Source of the DNA: JBLWXV01 sp048267245
GTDB taxonomy: Bacteria > Bdellovibrionota > Bacteriovoracia > Bacteriovoracales > Bacteriovoracaceae
Assembly: GCA_048267245.1 (NCBI GenBank)
Contig: JBLWXV010000002.1
Coordinates: forward strand, 868,001 to 932,000
DNA: 64,000 nucleotides
Direction: 5' to 3'
In this document: positions 1 to 8,385 of the stretch, in pieces
How the letters are laid out: every line of letters starts with the position of its first letter
Numbering within the stretch: position 1 is the stretch's first letter
The notes under the pieces: model-generated
What the model saw: only the letters and a program-made list of their open reading frames with translations
Databases searched by the model: none
Told to the model about the DNA's origin: nothing
Program-made: the position numbers and the translations under genes

Positions 1-602
1 CTTCCACGGAAGAGAGAGAAGCTAGCAATCGAATTCACTTCTACTGAGAAGATTCTGGTGTCGATGAAGAGACCGAGGTCCAATTTTTCAAAAGGATAGT
101 TAATTGCGTCGATGTGATAGATCGCCTTCTTTTTTTCAAAAGTTATGTAGGTCGAATTATCAATTGGATTGACCAGACCAACTTGAAGGGTGTGTTCAGT
201 GCCGTCTTTTGCATTAAAGCTCACTTCAAGTTGTGGGCGATCGAGAGAGAAGTTAGAAGTATTGATCAGATCCTTTTCGTAGATCTTTCTAATTTTGAGA
301 TTTCCAAGCGCCTCAATAATTTGAGTGATGGTAGATTCCGTGGCGGGATACTCGCGGGGAGAGGTCATCTGCCAGATTCCGTGTTGATCTCGCTCGAGGG
401 TAAAGGAGCCGAGACGGTTTTTAATGGTGAGATGAGAAATTGAGTCTAGGTCACTGGATTTAAGGACGGTTTGATATTCACCAAGCTCGTGCAAGGTTTC
501 AGTGGGGGCTTGGAAGAACTCACTTAAAAGTGCGCTCGCTATCAAGACGATGAAGAAGCCACCTACCAGCCAGGTAGAGAAGAGTGATTTGTGTGATCTC
601 AT
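1..602 (-). CDS. DUF4340-type membrane-anchored protein, partial (C-terminus beyond left edge)
   Basis: The reverse strand is open from an ATG at 602 to the left edge, giving about 200 residues that begin MRSHKSLFSTWLVGGFFIV. There is one N-terminal membrane segment (about residues 8-25), then a soluble region with a repeated beta pattern: SHLTIKNRLGSFTLERDQHG, then IWQMTSPREYPATESTI, then a segment of the form VGLVNPIDNSTYI. This matches the layout of DUF4340 proteins, which in many bacteria follow GldF/GldG-like ABC-2 transporter genes. Such partners would lie upstream on this strand, but the upstream neighbour here is a PilZ-like gene, so the usual context is not visible. The stop codon is outside the window. 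No biochemical function is established for the family. Confidence 0.7.
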   Translation of the reverse strand, partial: MRSHKSLFSTWLVGGFFIVLIASALLSEFFQAPTETLHELGEYQTVLKSSDLDSISHLTIKNRLGSFTLERDQHGIWQMTSPREYPATESTITQIIEALGNLKIRKIYEKDLINTSNFSLDRPQLEVSFNAKDGTEHTLQVGLVNPIDNSTYITFEKKKAIYHIDAINYPFEKLDLGLFIDTRIFSVEVNSIASFSLFRG

Positions 603-674
603 GCGTAGGAGCAAATGATACTTCCTGCTAAAGTGTGCCGGAAGTCCATTATAAACCTATCAAACGGGGCGTGA

Positions 675-1556
675 CTAGAGATCGAGGTCGTCGAGTTCAT
701 CAAACTCGTCGCTGTCTTCTTCTTTGGGCTTAATAATACCCTGAGGTTTAATATCGGGCACCACTGGCTCGATACTCTCGATGAACTGTCTAAGTAGAGT
801 GCGCTCGCCAGGACGTAAGTAGGTCCATTTTGCTACAATGCGATATGGAAGGGCATTCTCAGAAATGATTCTGCTCTTCATATTGTATTGGCGGCAGTAG
901 CGAATCTCAGCGCACAACCTAAAGCGTTTAGGAATTTGAAATTCAATGACAATCGATTGGCCAACTAGCAATTTGGTCTGACAGAAGAAATAGATTTCAT
1001 CCATTCCCACCTCGGCCATGACTGTTTTTCCGTTGAAGATTTTATTCTCAGGGAGGTTAGGTCGGCGTTGAAAGAGGGTGACTACATTACTCTCTGGGGC
1101 TTCACTCTCATCAACAACTGTTCCGCTCTCCACCATTGGCGTGGCCAATTGGGGAGCTTCATCTCCTGCTTCTGCCATAGCAGCTTCAAAAGGATCAACT
1201 TCAGGGGCAGCTCCATCACCTTCAGTAATGGCTTCGGCCATGGCGGCTTCAAAGGGATCTGGGGCATCTGTAGCGGCTTCGCCACCACCCATAGCCGCTG
1301 CCATAGCGGCGCCGAGGTCGTCTAGCTCCTCTCCACTTGAGCCCATCATAGGAAGGACGTCCGCGGACTTGCCTTCGTCATCATTGCCTGCAGCGTATTC
1401 TTCGAGGAGATCTGTAATGGCCTGCTTGCGATCAGCTCCAGGTCCCATGTGGGTGAGGCGCTTTTCGATCACGGCTTCGAGTTCATCTCGCAGAGTCCAC
1501 AGTCTAAGTGAGATCTTCTTAATGTAGACTGGGTCGTTTGAACCACCGTAAATCAT
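675..1556 (-). CDS. PilZ-like domain protein with acidic Ala-rich linker
   Basis: The protein has 293 residues. Residues 1-60 are a charged helical N-terminus. Residues 60-160 are a low-complexity acidic Ala/Glu/Met linker that contains the segment DPFEAAMAEA twice. Residues 165-265 look like a PilZ-type beta barrel, with IFNGKTVMAEVGMDEIYFF, then VGQSIVIEFQIPKRF, then CAEIRYCRQYNM. The classical c-di-GMP motifs (RxxxR and D/NxSxxG) are not clear, so nucleotide binding is not supported. The C-terminal tail is acidic (EEDSDEFDELDDLDL). No signal peptide is seen, so it is probably cytoplasmic. The ATG at 1556 is preceded on its strand by GGAAGGGAG, a plausible ribosome site. The family resemblance is moderate; the protein may be a scaffold rather than a c-di-GMP receptor. 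Confidence 0.6.
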   Translation of the reverse strand: MIYGGSNDPVYIKKISLRLWTLRDELEAVIEKRLTHMGPGADRKQAITDLLEEYAAGNDDEGKSADVLPMMGSSGEELDDLGAAMAAAMGGGEAATDAPDPFEAAMAEAITEGDGAAPEVDPFEAAMAEAGDEAPQLATPMVESGTVVDESEAPESNVVTLFQRRPNLPENKIFNGKTVMAEVGMDEIYFFCQTKLLVGQSIVIEFQIPKRFRLCAEIRYCRQYNMKSRIISENALPYRIVAKWTYLRPGERTLLRQFIESIEPVVPDIKPQGIIKPKEEDSDEFDELDDLDL

Positions 1557-1792
1557 CGCGCTCCCTTCCTGGTCGCTATTTTAGCGTACTAATCACCCTA
1601 ACATTTTCTCTCATTTAATGGGTTTTGTAGAGTTAGCGTTATACTGGAAAATATTTCCATCTTCGTGAGCACCGGATCATGCCAATAGGGTTAATTCTAC
1701 TCACAAAGTTATGTTGATATTCAGTTTTTAAGACAATGGATTGTCTGCAAATAAATGGTCTTTGGACCGCATTAAAACTCCAAGGAGGGAGT

Positions 1793-3502
1793 ATGAACTG
1801 GAAGAGATTAAGCCTTGGGGCAGCAGTATCACTAGCTGGCCTTTCACTCACAGGCGTCGCAAGCGCAAAGCTAGCTCCCCATATTCCGGGTGAGTTTATC
1901 GTTAAACTTAAAAGCGGAGTGACAAAGTCGGAATTGGGAAGTCTAAAATCTTTGGGCGTAGAAGTTCAAAGTGACCTCAATGTCGAGTTTGGATCTTTCT
2001 ACAAAGTTAAGAGTGTTGGAAACAAAGCTAGAACAGAAGAAATTCTGGCCGAGCTCAATGCTGATCCAGCAATCGAGTATGCAGAGCCTAACTATATTTA
2101 TGAGCTTGTTAAGCCAATTAAAGAGCAAACACTCTCTGATATTCTCTCACCAGTAAGCTTTGATGCTGAATACGCGACTCCAAATGATCCAAAATTTGGT
2201 CAACTCTGGGGTCTAAGAAATACCGGTAATAACGAGCCAAGTGGTGGTGCTGGTCTAGCTGGTGCCGATATCGACGCTCTAAAAGCTTGGGATATCACGA
2301 CAGGAGATCACTCCGTTAAGATCGCCGTAATCGACACTGGTATCGATTACAATCACCAAGATCTCGCGGCCAATATGTGGACTAATGAGGCCGAAGCTAA
2401 TGGTCGTCCAGGTGTGGATGATGATGGCAACGGTTATATCGACGATATTCACGGTTACGACTTTGCTAACAACGACGGCGATCCAATGGATGGCAACGCT
2501 CATGGTACTCACTGTGCTGGGACAATTGGTGGCGTTCACAACAACGGTGTGGGTGTCGCTGGTGTAATGGATAACGTCACATTCGTTGCGGTGAAATTTC
2601 TAGCTGACAGTGGCTCTGGTTCACTTGAAGGCGCTATTAAGTCGATTGATTACGCCACAAAAGTTGGCGTTGATCTCATGAGTAACTCATGGGGCGGCGG
2701 TGGTCGCTCTGAAGCTCTTAAAGAGGCTATTGAGCGCGCCAATGCTGCTGGCATTGTCTTCACTGCTGCCGCTGGTAACAGTGGAACTAACAACGACAGC
2801 GCTCCTCACTATCCATCAAACTATGAAGTTGATAACGTGATCTCAGTTGCTGCAACAACTGCTCAAAATGGAATCGCCTCATTCTCTTGCTACGGCCGCA
2901 ACACTGTTCACATCGGTGCTCCTGGACACAGAATTCTCTCTTCAACTCCAAATAATAAGTACGAAGTATTCTCTGGTACATCAATGGCCACACCACACGT
3001 ATCAGGCGCTATCGGTCTTCTAATTGCCGAGCATGGCCGCATGGACCCCAAGGCCGTGCGCGAGCGCATAATTGCTACTAGTGAGCCAACAGCAGCTCTT
3101 CGTGGCAAGACGATCAACGGTGGATCACTTAACGCCTACAACCTTCTCACAGACACGCGCCCAGCTCGCAATGAACCAAAGCCAGGTGCTTGGAGAAGTG
3201 TGGCCCTTAGTGATGTATGGGAATCAGCTCACCCGTATGCTGATAACGCTTCAGAGTCTAAGACTTTCAACGTTCCAGGTGCCAAGTACATGCGCTTAAA
3301 AGTTAAGAAGTATGATCTTGAAAATCGCTATGACTTCCTAGAAGTTGCTGACGCGAGCGGCGCTGTTGTTGAGAAAGTTTCTGGAACAGGTACAGACTAC
3401 GCCTCAGATTATATTGAAGGAGAGACGATGACTGTGACTTTTAAGTCAGATCGCTCAATCAATAAGTGGGGTTTTGAAATTACTGAGATCGAAGTTCAGT
3501 AG
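1793..3502 (+). CDS. Exported subtilisin-family (S8) serine protease with CUB-like C-terminal domain
   Basis: The start is the ATG at 1793, preceded by the strong ribosome site AAGGAGGG; a longer frame from 1736 lacks one. The 569-residue product begins with a Sec signal (MNWKRLSLGAAVSLAGLSL, cleavage near ASA/KL at 25). An I9-type propeptide follows (GEFIVKLKSGV to about residue 110). The S8 catalytic domain has an intact triad: Asp181 in VIDTG, His237 in HGTHCAG and Ser397 in GTSMATPHVSG. From about residue 455 there is a domain of roughly 110 residues (YDLENRYDFLEVADASG, then TFKSDRSINKWGFEITEIE) with the look of a CUB/pre-peptidase C-terminal beta domain. The product should be an extracellular endoprotease, plausible for digesting prey or particulate protein. 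The codon use is strongly biased, suggesting high expression. A strong terminator follows. Confidence 0.93.
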   Translation: MNWKRLSLGAAVSLAGLSLTGVASAKLAPHIPGEFIVKLKSGVTKSELGSLKSLGVEVQSDLNVEFGSFYKVKSVGNKARTEEILAELNADPAIEYAEPNYIYELVKPIKEQTLSDILSPVSFDAEYATPNDPKFGQLWGLRNTGNNEPSGGAGLAGADIDALKAWDITTGDHSVKIAVIDTGIDYNHQDLAANMWTNEAEANGRPGVDDDGNGYIDDIHGYDFANNDGDPMDGNAHGTHCAGTIGGVHNNGVGVAGVMDNVTFVAVKFLADSGSGSLEGAIKSIDYATKVGVDLMSNSWGGGGRSEALKEAIERANAAGIVFTAAAGNSGTNNDSAPHYPSNYEVDNVISVAATTAQNGIASFSCYGRNTVHIGAPGHRILSSTPNNKYEVFSGTSMATPHVSGAIGLLIAEHGRMDPKAVRERIIATSEPTAALRGKTINGGSLNAYNLLTDTRPARNEPKPGAWRSVALSDVWESAHPYADNASESKTFNVPGAKYMRLKVKKYDLENRYDFLEVADASGAVVEKVSGTGTDYASDYIEGETMTVTFKSDRSINKWGFEITEIEVQ

Positions 3503-3525
3503 TTAAATTCGAAAGAGACCAACGC

Positions 3526-3556
3526 AAAAAGGCCAAGCTTAGCTTGGCCTTTCTTA
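3526..3556 (+). terminator. Rho-independent terminator after the subtilisin gene
   Basis: The arms AAAGGCCAAG (from 3528) and CTTGGCCTTT (to 3552) are exactly complementary around a five-base loop, and a T-rich tail follows. The stem has A residues on its 5' side, so it could also terminate the convergent rpmB transcript. Confidence 0.85.
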
Positions 3557-3583
3557 TTTCAAAGAAAAATCTAATTTAGATTC

Positions 3584-3817
3584 TTATTGGAAGAGGTGCT
3601 TGTACTTGCGTACAAACTTAGAAAGACTTCCAACTTTATCTAGAGTGCGGATAGCACTTGTAGAGAGTCTAAGCTTAACAGTTTTACCTGTTTCAGGGTC
3701 GAATACTCTCTTTGTTTGCAGGTTAGGCTGCTGAGTTTTCTTAGTTTTGATGTTTGAGTGTGAGACTTTATGTCCAACTAAACGGCGCTTTCCAGTCAAA
3801 TCACATGTGCGTGCCAT
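3584..3817 (-). CDS. rpmB: 50S ribosomal protein L28
   Basis: The 77-residue protein begins MARTCDLTGKRRLVGHKVSH and has the L28 hallmarks: the N-terminal C-x-x-T-G-K turn, a central PNLQTKRVFDPETGK segment and the basic C-terminal helix region (SAIRTLDKVGSLSKFV). The ATG at 3817 has the upstream ribosome site TAAGGA; an in-frame start 12 codons further up would give an extension not seen in L28. In many bacteria rpmB is next to rpmG, but here it is alone, between a protease and a phosphatase. It has its own strong sigma70-type promoter at 3868-3896. Confidence 0.95.
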   Translation of the reverse strand: MARTCDLTGKRRLVGHKVSHSNIKTKKTQQPNLQTKRVFDPETGKTVKLRLSTSAIRTLDKVGSLSKFVRKYKHLFQ

Positions 3818-3867
3818 AGCGAGATCCTTATTCAATTTGTGTATAGTTAACAAATAATGAGTGAGTG

Positions 3868-3896
3868 GTTATAACCTGATTGGGACGCGACGACAA
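3868..3896 (-). promoter_or_regulatory. Predicted sigma70-type promoter of rpmB
   Basis: On the reverse strand a -35 box TTGTCG (3896-3891) and a -10 box TATAAC (3873-3868) are separated by exactly 17 bases, about 50 bases before the rpmB start codon. Confidence 0.65.
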
Positions 3897-4033
3897 GGGT
3901 AAAAGATGGATTTTATGCACCAAGTCTCACAATCTTAAAGATTCTATCTTGACGAAAATCCATCACTTTCTTGAAAGACGCGTGCGCGATTCTCACTTAC
4001 AATAGACCGGTAATACATTGATTGGGGATAGAC

Positions 4034-5137
4034 ATGCAACTTTCACGGAGGAAGTTTCTGTCGTCATGGACGGGAATGTTGGCAGGAAGTGCCTTTTACC
4101 ATGGCGGCGCTAAGGCACTGGAACTAGGTGCACCATTAGAGCTCAAGAGCTTTTCTGAGTCTCTTAATCGCAAAGATCTCAATACGAACACCGAACTAAG
4201 GCGTTTTTGCTTTGGTTCGTGCAATTCACACAAGCAGGATCAACCCCTGTGGCGCCATATTGCGCGCGCTCGACCGGATCTCTTTGTCTGGCTTGGTGAC
4301 AACGTCTACGGCGACACCGAGGATATGGGCGAGCTCAGAGAGAAGTATCTACTCCAGCTCACTAGGCGCGACTACCGCTCGATCGTCGAAAATATTCCAA
4401 TTATTGCCACTTGGGATGACCACGACTTTGGAAAGAATAATGGAGATCGCCACTATCCCAAGCGCTGGGAGTCTAGAGACGCCTTCTTTGATTTTATCGG
4501 GGAAGATAAGAACTCTAAAAGACGCTCTCGTCAGGGGATCTACGACTCCTACACCATTGGGCCAGAGGGCCGTCAGGTGAAATTCATCATGTTTGACTGC
4601 CGCTTTAACCGCGACTCAAGAGAGAAGGCGGGAGGAGATATTCTGGGTGAAGAGCAGTGGCAGTGGTTTGAAGAGGAGATGAGATCGAGTACGGCAGATA
4701 TTCACTTCTTTGGCTGCTCAACCTCGATGATTTCGACCAACCTCTCAACAACTGAAGATTGGGCAGACTTTCCAACTTCATACAAGCGCTTCTTTGAAAT
4801 CATTGAGCGCTATGATGTGAAAGCCCCTTATTTTCTCTCAGGCGACAAACATTTTGCAGGCTTCTTTCACAAGTCTGAGGGCTCACAGGGAATTGTCTAT
4901 CACGAGATGATGTCTAGTGGGATGACCCACTCGGTTCCGAGTGTTTATATTCCAGTGGTCAATCACTACTACGGCAAGGCCAATACATATTGTGATCTCA
5001 ACTTTGGCGACATCGTCATTGATTGGGAGGGCTTTACCCCTAGAATGTTGTGTCGTATTCGCGGCACCGATGGCCTAGTTAAACTTCAACGCCTCTATGA
5101 GATCGATCAAATTACCGGCAAGTGGGTGTGGCTCTAA
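4034..5137 (+). CDS. Tat-exported PhoD-family metallophosphatase
   Basis: The product has 367 residues if the ATG at 4034 is used; a TTG four codons upstream is possible. The N-terminus has a twin-arginine signal (MQLSRRKFLSSWTGMLAGSA, with SRRKFL). The phosphatase core has the PhoD-type metal-binding motifs: CFGSCNSHK near residue 60, WLGDNVYGD near 88, TWDDHDFGKNNGD near 130 and SGDKHFAGF near 280. PhoD enzymes are Ca/Fe-dependent phosphodiesterase/monoesterases folded in the cytoplasm and exported by Tat. The family is broad, so the natural substrate could be phosphate esters, teichoic acid-like polymers or others. Its stop codon overlaps the stop of the convergent YgiQ gene. Confidence 0.88.
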   Translation: MQLSRRKFLSSWTGMLAGSAFYHGGAKALELGAPLELKSFSESLNRKDLNTNTELRRFCFGSCNSHKQDQPLWRHIARARPDLFVWLGDNVYGDTEDMGELREKYLLQLTRRDYRSIVENIPIIATWDDHDFGKNNGDRHYPKRWESRDAFFDFIGEDKNSKRRSRQGIYDSYTIGPEGRQVKFIMFDCRFNRDSREKAGGDILGEEQWQWFEEEMRSSTADIHFFGCSTSMISTNLSTTEDWADFPTSYKRFFEIIERYDVKAPYFLSGDKHFAGFFHKSEGSQGIVYHEMMSSGMTHSVPSVYIPVVNHYYGKANTYCDLNFGDIVIDWEGFTPRMLCRIRGTDGLVKLQRLYEIDQITGKWVWL

Positions 5138-6975
5138 CTAAAGAGCTCACTCTCAATATTGCCAAGCCCTAGCTTTCTTAGATAGCTCTTAATGAAGTTT
5201 TGATTTTCTTTTTTATACCAAAAGAAGAATGTTCGCTGCTTAGTTTTATCATTGAGCGAAATTGCCGTCTCCACAGGTTTCATCGTATAGGGATGAATTC
5301 CCGAGTAGTAGATCTCAGTGGCGAGTGTCATTGGAGTCGGCGTAAAGTCCTGAACCTGCTCTAACTTATAGCCTAGTTTCTTCGTTTTAGCAGCGAGCTT
5401 GGCCATGTCCTCCGGTTTACAACCCGGGTGAGAACTAATGAAGTAGGGAATGATTTCTTGGCGCAGCTGATGGCGCGCATTCATTTGCTCAAACTTCTCT
5501 TTGAAAGCCTCAAAGAATTTGAAGCTAGGCTTTCTCATCATGTGAAGTACGTGATCCTCTGTATGCTCTGGGGCCACTTTTAGCCTTCCTGAGACGTGGT
5601 GAGTGATCAGCTGCTCGACGTACTCGTTGTCATCTTTTTTATGAGGCGAGTTTTCATCAAACATCAAGTCATAGCGAAGCCCAGAGCTGACAAACGCCTT
5701 TTTCACTTTCTTGTGCTCGGCCACTTTGCGGTAGAGTTCCGTCATCGCTTTTGGTGAAGTGTCGAGATTGGAGCAAATCTTTGGATGTACACACGAAGGG
5801 GCCGCGCAGCGATCGCAAATCTTCTGATCAATTCCCTTCATTTGATACATATTGGCCGAAGGCCCACCGACGTCAGAGATATATCCCTTAAAATCTGGGT
5901 CTCCGGTGATTTGCTCAAGTTCGCGTAGGATGGACTCTTGTGAGCGACTGGCGATCATTTTTCCTTGGTGAGCTGAAATGGTGCAGAAGCTGCAGCCACC
6001 AAAACAGCCGCGATGAGTGTTGAGAGAGAATTTGATCATCTCATAAGCACTAATCGCCCCGCGACCTTTATACTTCGGATGTGGAAGTCTGGTGTAGGGG
6101 AGATCAAAAGAGGCGTCGATCTCTTTAGAGGTCATTGTTTGATAGGGAGGATTAATGATCAGTGTTTCATCGCCCACATCTTGAGTGAGGCGGGCGGCAA
6201 ACTGTCGATTGGATTCGACTTCCACAAAGACGAAGTTGCGCGAGTAGCGCTTCTTTGATTTTAAGCAATCTTCGTGTGAGGCGAGAGTTCTCGTCTTCCA
6301 ATTCTTATTCTTTGGCAGAGCCTCCGAGCGCGGCTGTAGAAATGCCGTTTGAGGAATTGTCTTAAGTGAAGAGAAGGGGACGCCCTTTTTAAGTAGCCCC
6401 ATTAACTCTCTAATCGGTTGTTCACCCATGCCATAGACCAAGAGATCGGCACCAGAGCTGGTGAGAATATTGGGCATTAGTTTATCGGCCCAAAAATCGT
6501 AGTGTGTCACTCTTCTTAGAGAAGCCTCAATACCACCAATAATGACGGGAGAGTCGGGGTAGAGTTCTTTGAGAATTTGAGTATAGGTTGTAGTAGCGTA
6601 GTCAGGGCGGTGATCAGTTGAGCCGCCTGGAGTGTAGGCATCATCACTGCGCAGACGCTTGCCGGCAGTGTACTTATTGACCATCGAATCCATATTTCCA
6701 CTGGTGACGCCAAAGAAGTATTTGGGCGCTCCAAACTTTTTAAAGTCGCGGTGATCACCGCGCCAATCTGGCTGGGAAATGATGGCAACCTTTAGTCCCA
6801 TTGACTCCAGAATCCTTCCCATCACTGCGGTTCCAAAGGCGGGGTGATCCACATAGGCGTCACCGGTCACGAGAATAACGTCGAGTTCTTCCCAGCCGCG
6901 CTTCTTGGCCTCTTTCATCGTGGTGGGTAACCACGCGGTGATAGGCAGTTGTGATTGTGGAGGATTTGTTGTCAT
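5134..6975 (-). CDS. ygiQ: YgiQ-type (UPF0313) radical SAM protein
   Basis: This is a protein of about 613 residues. The N-terminal part has the YgiQ signature (LPTTMKEAKKRGWEELDVI, then TGDAYVDHPAFG), a B12-binding-like segment with IIGGIEASLRR, and then the radical SAM cluster motif HRGCFGGCSFCTIS (CxxxCxxC). A second Cys-rich patch (CDRCAAPSCVHPKIC) follows. The C-terminal part has KVAPEHTEDHVL and an ISSHPGCK segment typical of the family. The reaction catalysed by YgiQ is not known. I chose the ATG at 6975; an in-frame start at 6993 adds six residues. It is somewhat shorter than the E. coli homologue, mainly at the C-terminus. Confidence 0.93.
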   Translation of the reverse strand: MTTNPPQSQLPITAWLPTTMKEAKKRGWEELDVILVTGDAYVDHPAFGTAVMGRILESMGLKVAIISQPDWRGDHRDFKKFGAPKYFFGVTSGNMDSMVNKYTAGKRLRSDDAYTPGGSTDHRPDYATTTYTQILKELYPDSPVIIGGIEASLRRVTHYDFWADKLMPNILTSSGADLLVYGMGEQPIRELMGLLKKGVPFSSLKTIPQTAFLQPRSEALPKNKNWKTRTLASHEDCLKSKKRYSRNFVFVEVESNRQFAARLTQDVGDETLIINPPYQTMTSKEIDASFDLPYTRLPHPKYKGRGAISAYEMIKFSLNTHRGCFGGCSFCTISAHQGKMIASRSQESILRELEQITGDPDFKGYISDVGGPSANMYQMKGIDQKICDRCAAPSCVHPKICSNLDTSPKAMTELYRKVAEHKKVKKAFVSSGLRYDLMFDENSPHKKDDNEYVEQLITHHVSGRLKVAPEHTEDHVLHMMRKPSFKFFEAFKEKFEQMNARHQLRQEIIPYFISSHPGCKPEDMAKLAAKTKKLGYKLEQVQDFTPTPMTLATEIYYSGIHPYTMKPVETAISLNDKTKQRTFFFWYKKENQNFIKSYLRKLGLGNIESELFS

Positions 6976-7020
6976 AGCGGGCAGGTATATCAAGAGGCGA
7001 TGGGCAGAGCAATGGGGGCT

Positions 7021-7046
7021 AAAAAAAAGGGGGCACTAAAGCCCCC
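7021..7046 (-). terminator. Rho-independent terminator of the coiled-coil periplasmic gene
   Basis: On the reverse strand GGGGGC (7046-7041), a six-base loop and GCCCCC (7034-7029) are followed by eight T residues (7028-7021). It sits just past the stop of the gene at 7069-7635, before ygiQ. Confidence 0.9.
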
Positions 7047-7068
7047 TATAGATTTCATCGGGCCCAGT

Positions 7069-7635
7069 TTACTCATCGTCCTCTGAATCGTCTTCTTGGT
7101 GGTTTCTACGCCCCTTGCGACGCTCTTCGCGCTTTTTCTTGCGCTTGTCTTTGTCAAAGCCCTCGCCGCGATCCTTAGGCATGGGGCCAACCTCGGCTTT
7201 TAGGTCTTCCTTAAGCTCCTGGTGTCGCTTCTTCATGAGTTCGCGAAATTCCTTCTTTTTGGACTTTAGAGTTTCTCTAAAGAACTCCTGGCGCTCACTG
7301 CGACTTTCCTTCTTAAACTCCTTGAAGGTCTTTTTAATTTCACTTCGAATTTCTTTATTCTTATCCTTTTCCCCAACTTCTAATTTATTTTCTAGCTCTG
7401 AGAGCTTGGAGAGAAGAGATTTTTGCTTCTTATAATTTTCATCCAAAAATTTCTTTTGTAACTCGTAGATTTCTTCTTCATGTTTTTCACGCAGCTTTTG
7501 ATTTTCACTAATAAAACTTTTAAATTGCTTTGAAAGCTCAGCTTTTTTCTCGGCCTTCTCATCTGAATATGCGCTTGTCACACTCAGGCTAAGGGCCGCA
7601 AGTATTAGTAAAATTTTTCTATTCACTCGGTTCAT
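7069..7635 (-). CDS. Periplasmic highly charged coiled-coil protein, probable ECF sigma target
   Basis: The 188-residue protein begins with a Sec signal (MNRVNRKILLILAALSLSVTSAYS). Almost all of the rest is Lys/Glu/Arg-rich helix, predicted coiled coil from about residue 25 to 140, and the tail is very basic then acidic (KKKREERRKGRR, then EDDSEDDE). It has no cysteine. The organisation recalls small helical periplasmic stress proteins such as Spy or CpxP, but I see no LTxxQ motif, so homology is not claimed. The ATG has a good ribosome site (AAAGGAGC). It is transcribed divergently from an ECF sigma gene, and its own upstream region carries the same TGAAAC/CGTA promoter elements, so it is probably part of that sigma factor's regulon. 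Confidence 0.75.
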   Translation of the reverse strand: MNRVNRKILLILAALSLSVTSAYSDEKAEKKAELSKQFKSFISENQKLREKHEEEIYELQKKFLDENYKKQKSLLSKLSELENKLEVGEKDKNKEIRSEIKKTFKEFKKESRSERQEFFRETLKSKKKEFRELMKKRHQELKEDLKAEVGPMPKDRGEGFDKDKRKKKREERRKGRRNHQEDDSEDDE

Positions 7636-7669
7636 GATTAGCTCCTTTAAATCATGTTGGTGCCTGTTC

Positions 7670-7696
7670 TACGCAGGAGGCGGCCAAATAGTTTCA
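7670..7696 (-). promoter_or_regulatory. Predicted ECF-type promoter of the coiled-coil periplasmic gene
   Basis: The reverse strand reads TGAAAC (7696-7691), 17 bases, then CGTA (7673-7670). This matches ECF-type promoters (compare the sigma-W consensus TGAAAC-N16-CGTA). The same element, with 16-base spacing, lies on the other strand before the sigma gene. The predicted start of transcription leaves a leader of about 28 bases containing the ribosome site. Confidence 0.65.
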
Positions 7697-7740
7697 CTCT
7701 TATTCTAAGTCATTAATTTTTCATTAGGTTAGGGAAAAAA

Positions 7741-7766
7741 TGAAACTATTTTGGCCCAAACGCGTA
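7741..7766 (+). promoter_or_regulatory. Predicted autoregulatory ECF-type promoter of the sigma factor gene
   Basis: TGAAAC (7741-7746), 16 bases, then CGTA (7763-7766). Transcription should begin near 7772-7776, at or within a few bases of the start codon. Together with 7670-7696 it forms a near-perfect inverted repeat (TGAAACTATTTtGGCC on each strand). Confidence 0.65.
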
Positions 7767-7776
7767 TGATTGAGTG

Positions 7777-8385
7777 ATGAGAGCACTGGCGCGGGCCCTT
7801 TCACTTGGGCGCAATCCATTTAGAAATCCGTTAGAGTCCTTTACAGACTTAGAACTCGCCGCGGGGATGAGAGAGAATGATCACAAGTGTTTTGAGGTCT
7901 TCTACAATCGTCACAAGCAAGGGCTCTACTTCTTTGTCTTTAGAATGACGGGCAGAGAAGATGTAAGCGAAGAGATTTTGCAAGAGGCCTTCCTCAAGTT
8001 CTTTGGTTCCATCGGGCGCTATGATCATAATCAAAGTCAGGTTCGCACTTGGCTTTTTAATATTGCTCGAAATTGCGCTATTGATTTTCTTCGCAAGAAG
8101 ACAGAACTCCTGACAGAAGAAGAGGAGAATTACTCACCAGAGCTGAGTGAAGAACTTCTCTCTGAGCAGGAGGAAATCCTCTTAAAGAAGCTTCAGCGCG
8201 CAGAGCTTCAGGCGGCGATTGCCAAGTTGCCGGTCTCCCAGCGCGAGGCAATTCTTTTGTGGATGCAGGATTTCAGCTACGAAGAGATGGCGCAAATGGG
8301 AGATAAAACGGCCCAGGCCATGAAGAATCTTGTAAACCGAGCGAGAGCTCGCTTGACTCAGCTATTGGGAGAAGGTCAGTTATGA
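7777..8385 (+). CDS. ECF-subfamily RNA polymerase sigma factor
   Basis: The protein has about 202 residues. Region 2 spans about residues 28-102, with FEVFYNRHKQGLYFFVFRMT and VRTWLFNIARNCAIDFLR, the core- and -10-binding helices. Region 4 spans about residues 145-198 (AIAKLPVSQREAILLWMQDF, then helix-turn-helix MAQMGDKTAQAMKNLVNRA), which reads the -35 element. No region 3 is present, as expected for ECF factors. GTG at 7774 and ATG at 7777 are both possible starts; no ribosome site is seen, and the predicted promoter would make a nearly leaderless mRNA. The stop overlaps the start of a single-pass anti-sigma-like gene. Divergent promoters suggest autoregulation. Confidence 0.92.
   Translation: MRALARALSLGRNPFRNPLESFTDLELAAGMRENDHKCFEVFYNRHKQGLYFFVFRMTGREDVSEEILQEAFLKFFGSIGRYDHNQSQVRTWLFNIARNCAIDFLRKKTELLTEEEENYSPELSEELLSEQEEILLKKLQRAELQAAIAKLPVSQREAILLWMQDFSYEEMAQMGDKTAQAMKNLVNRARARLTQLLGEGQL

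Noticed and set aside
114..443. 109-residue open frame on the forward strand
   Set aside because: It is antisense to the DUF4340-like gene, with no signal or family pattern.
1078..1527. 149-residue Ser/Ala-rich forward frame
   Set aside because: Antisense shadow of the PilZ-like protein's repetitive linker; composition alone keeps it open.
7021..7046. Possible small RNA in the hairpin between ygiQ and the coiled-coil gene
   Set aside because: The hairpin and T run are fully explained by termination of the gene on that strand.
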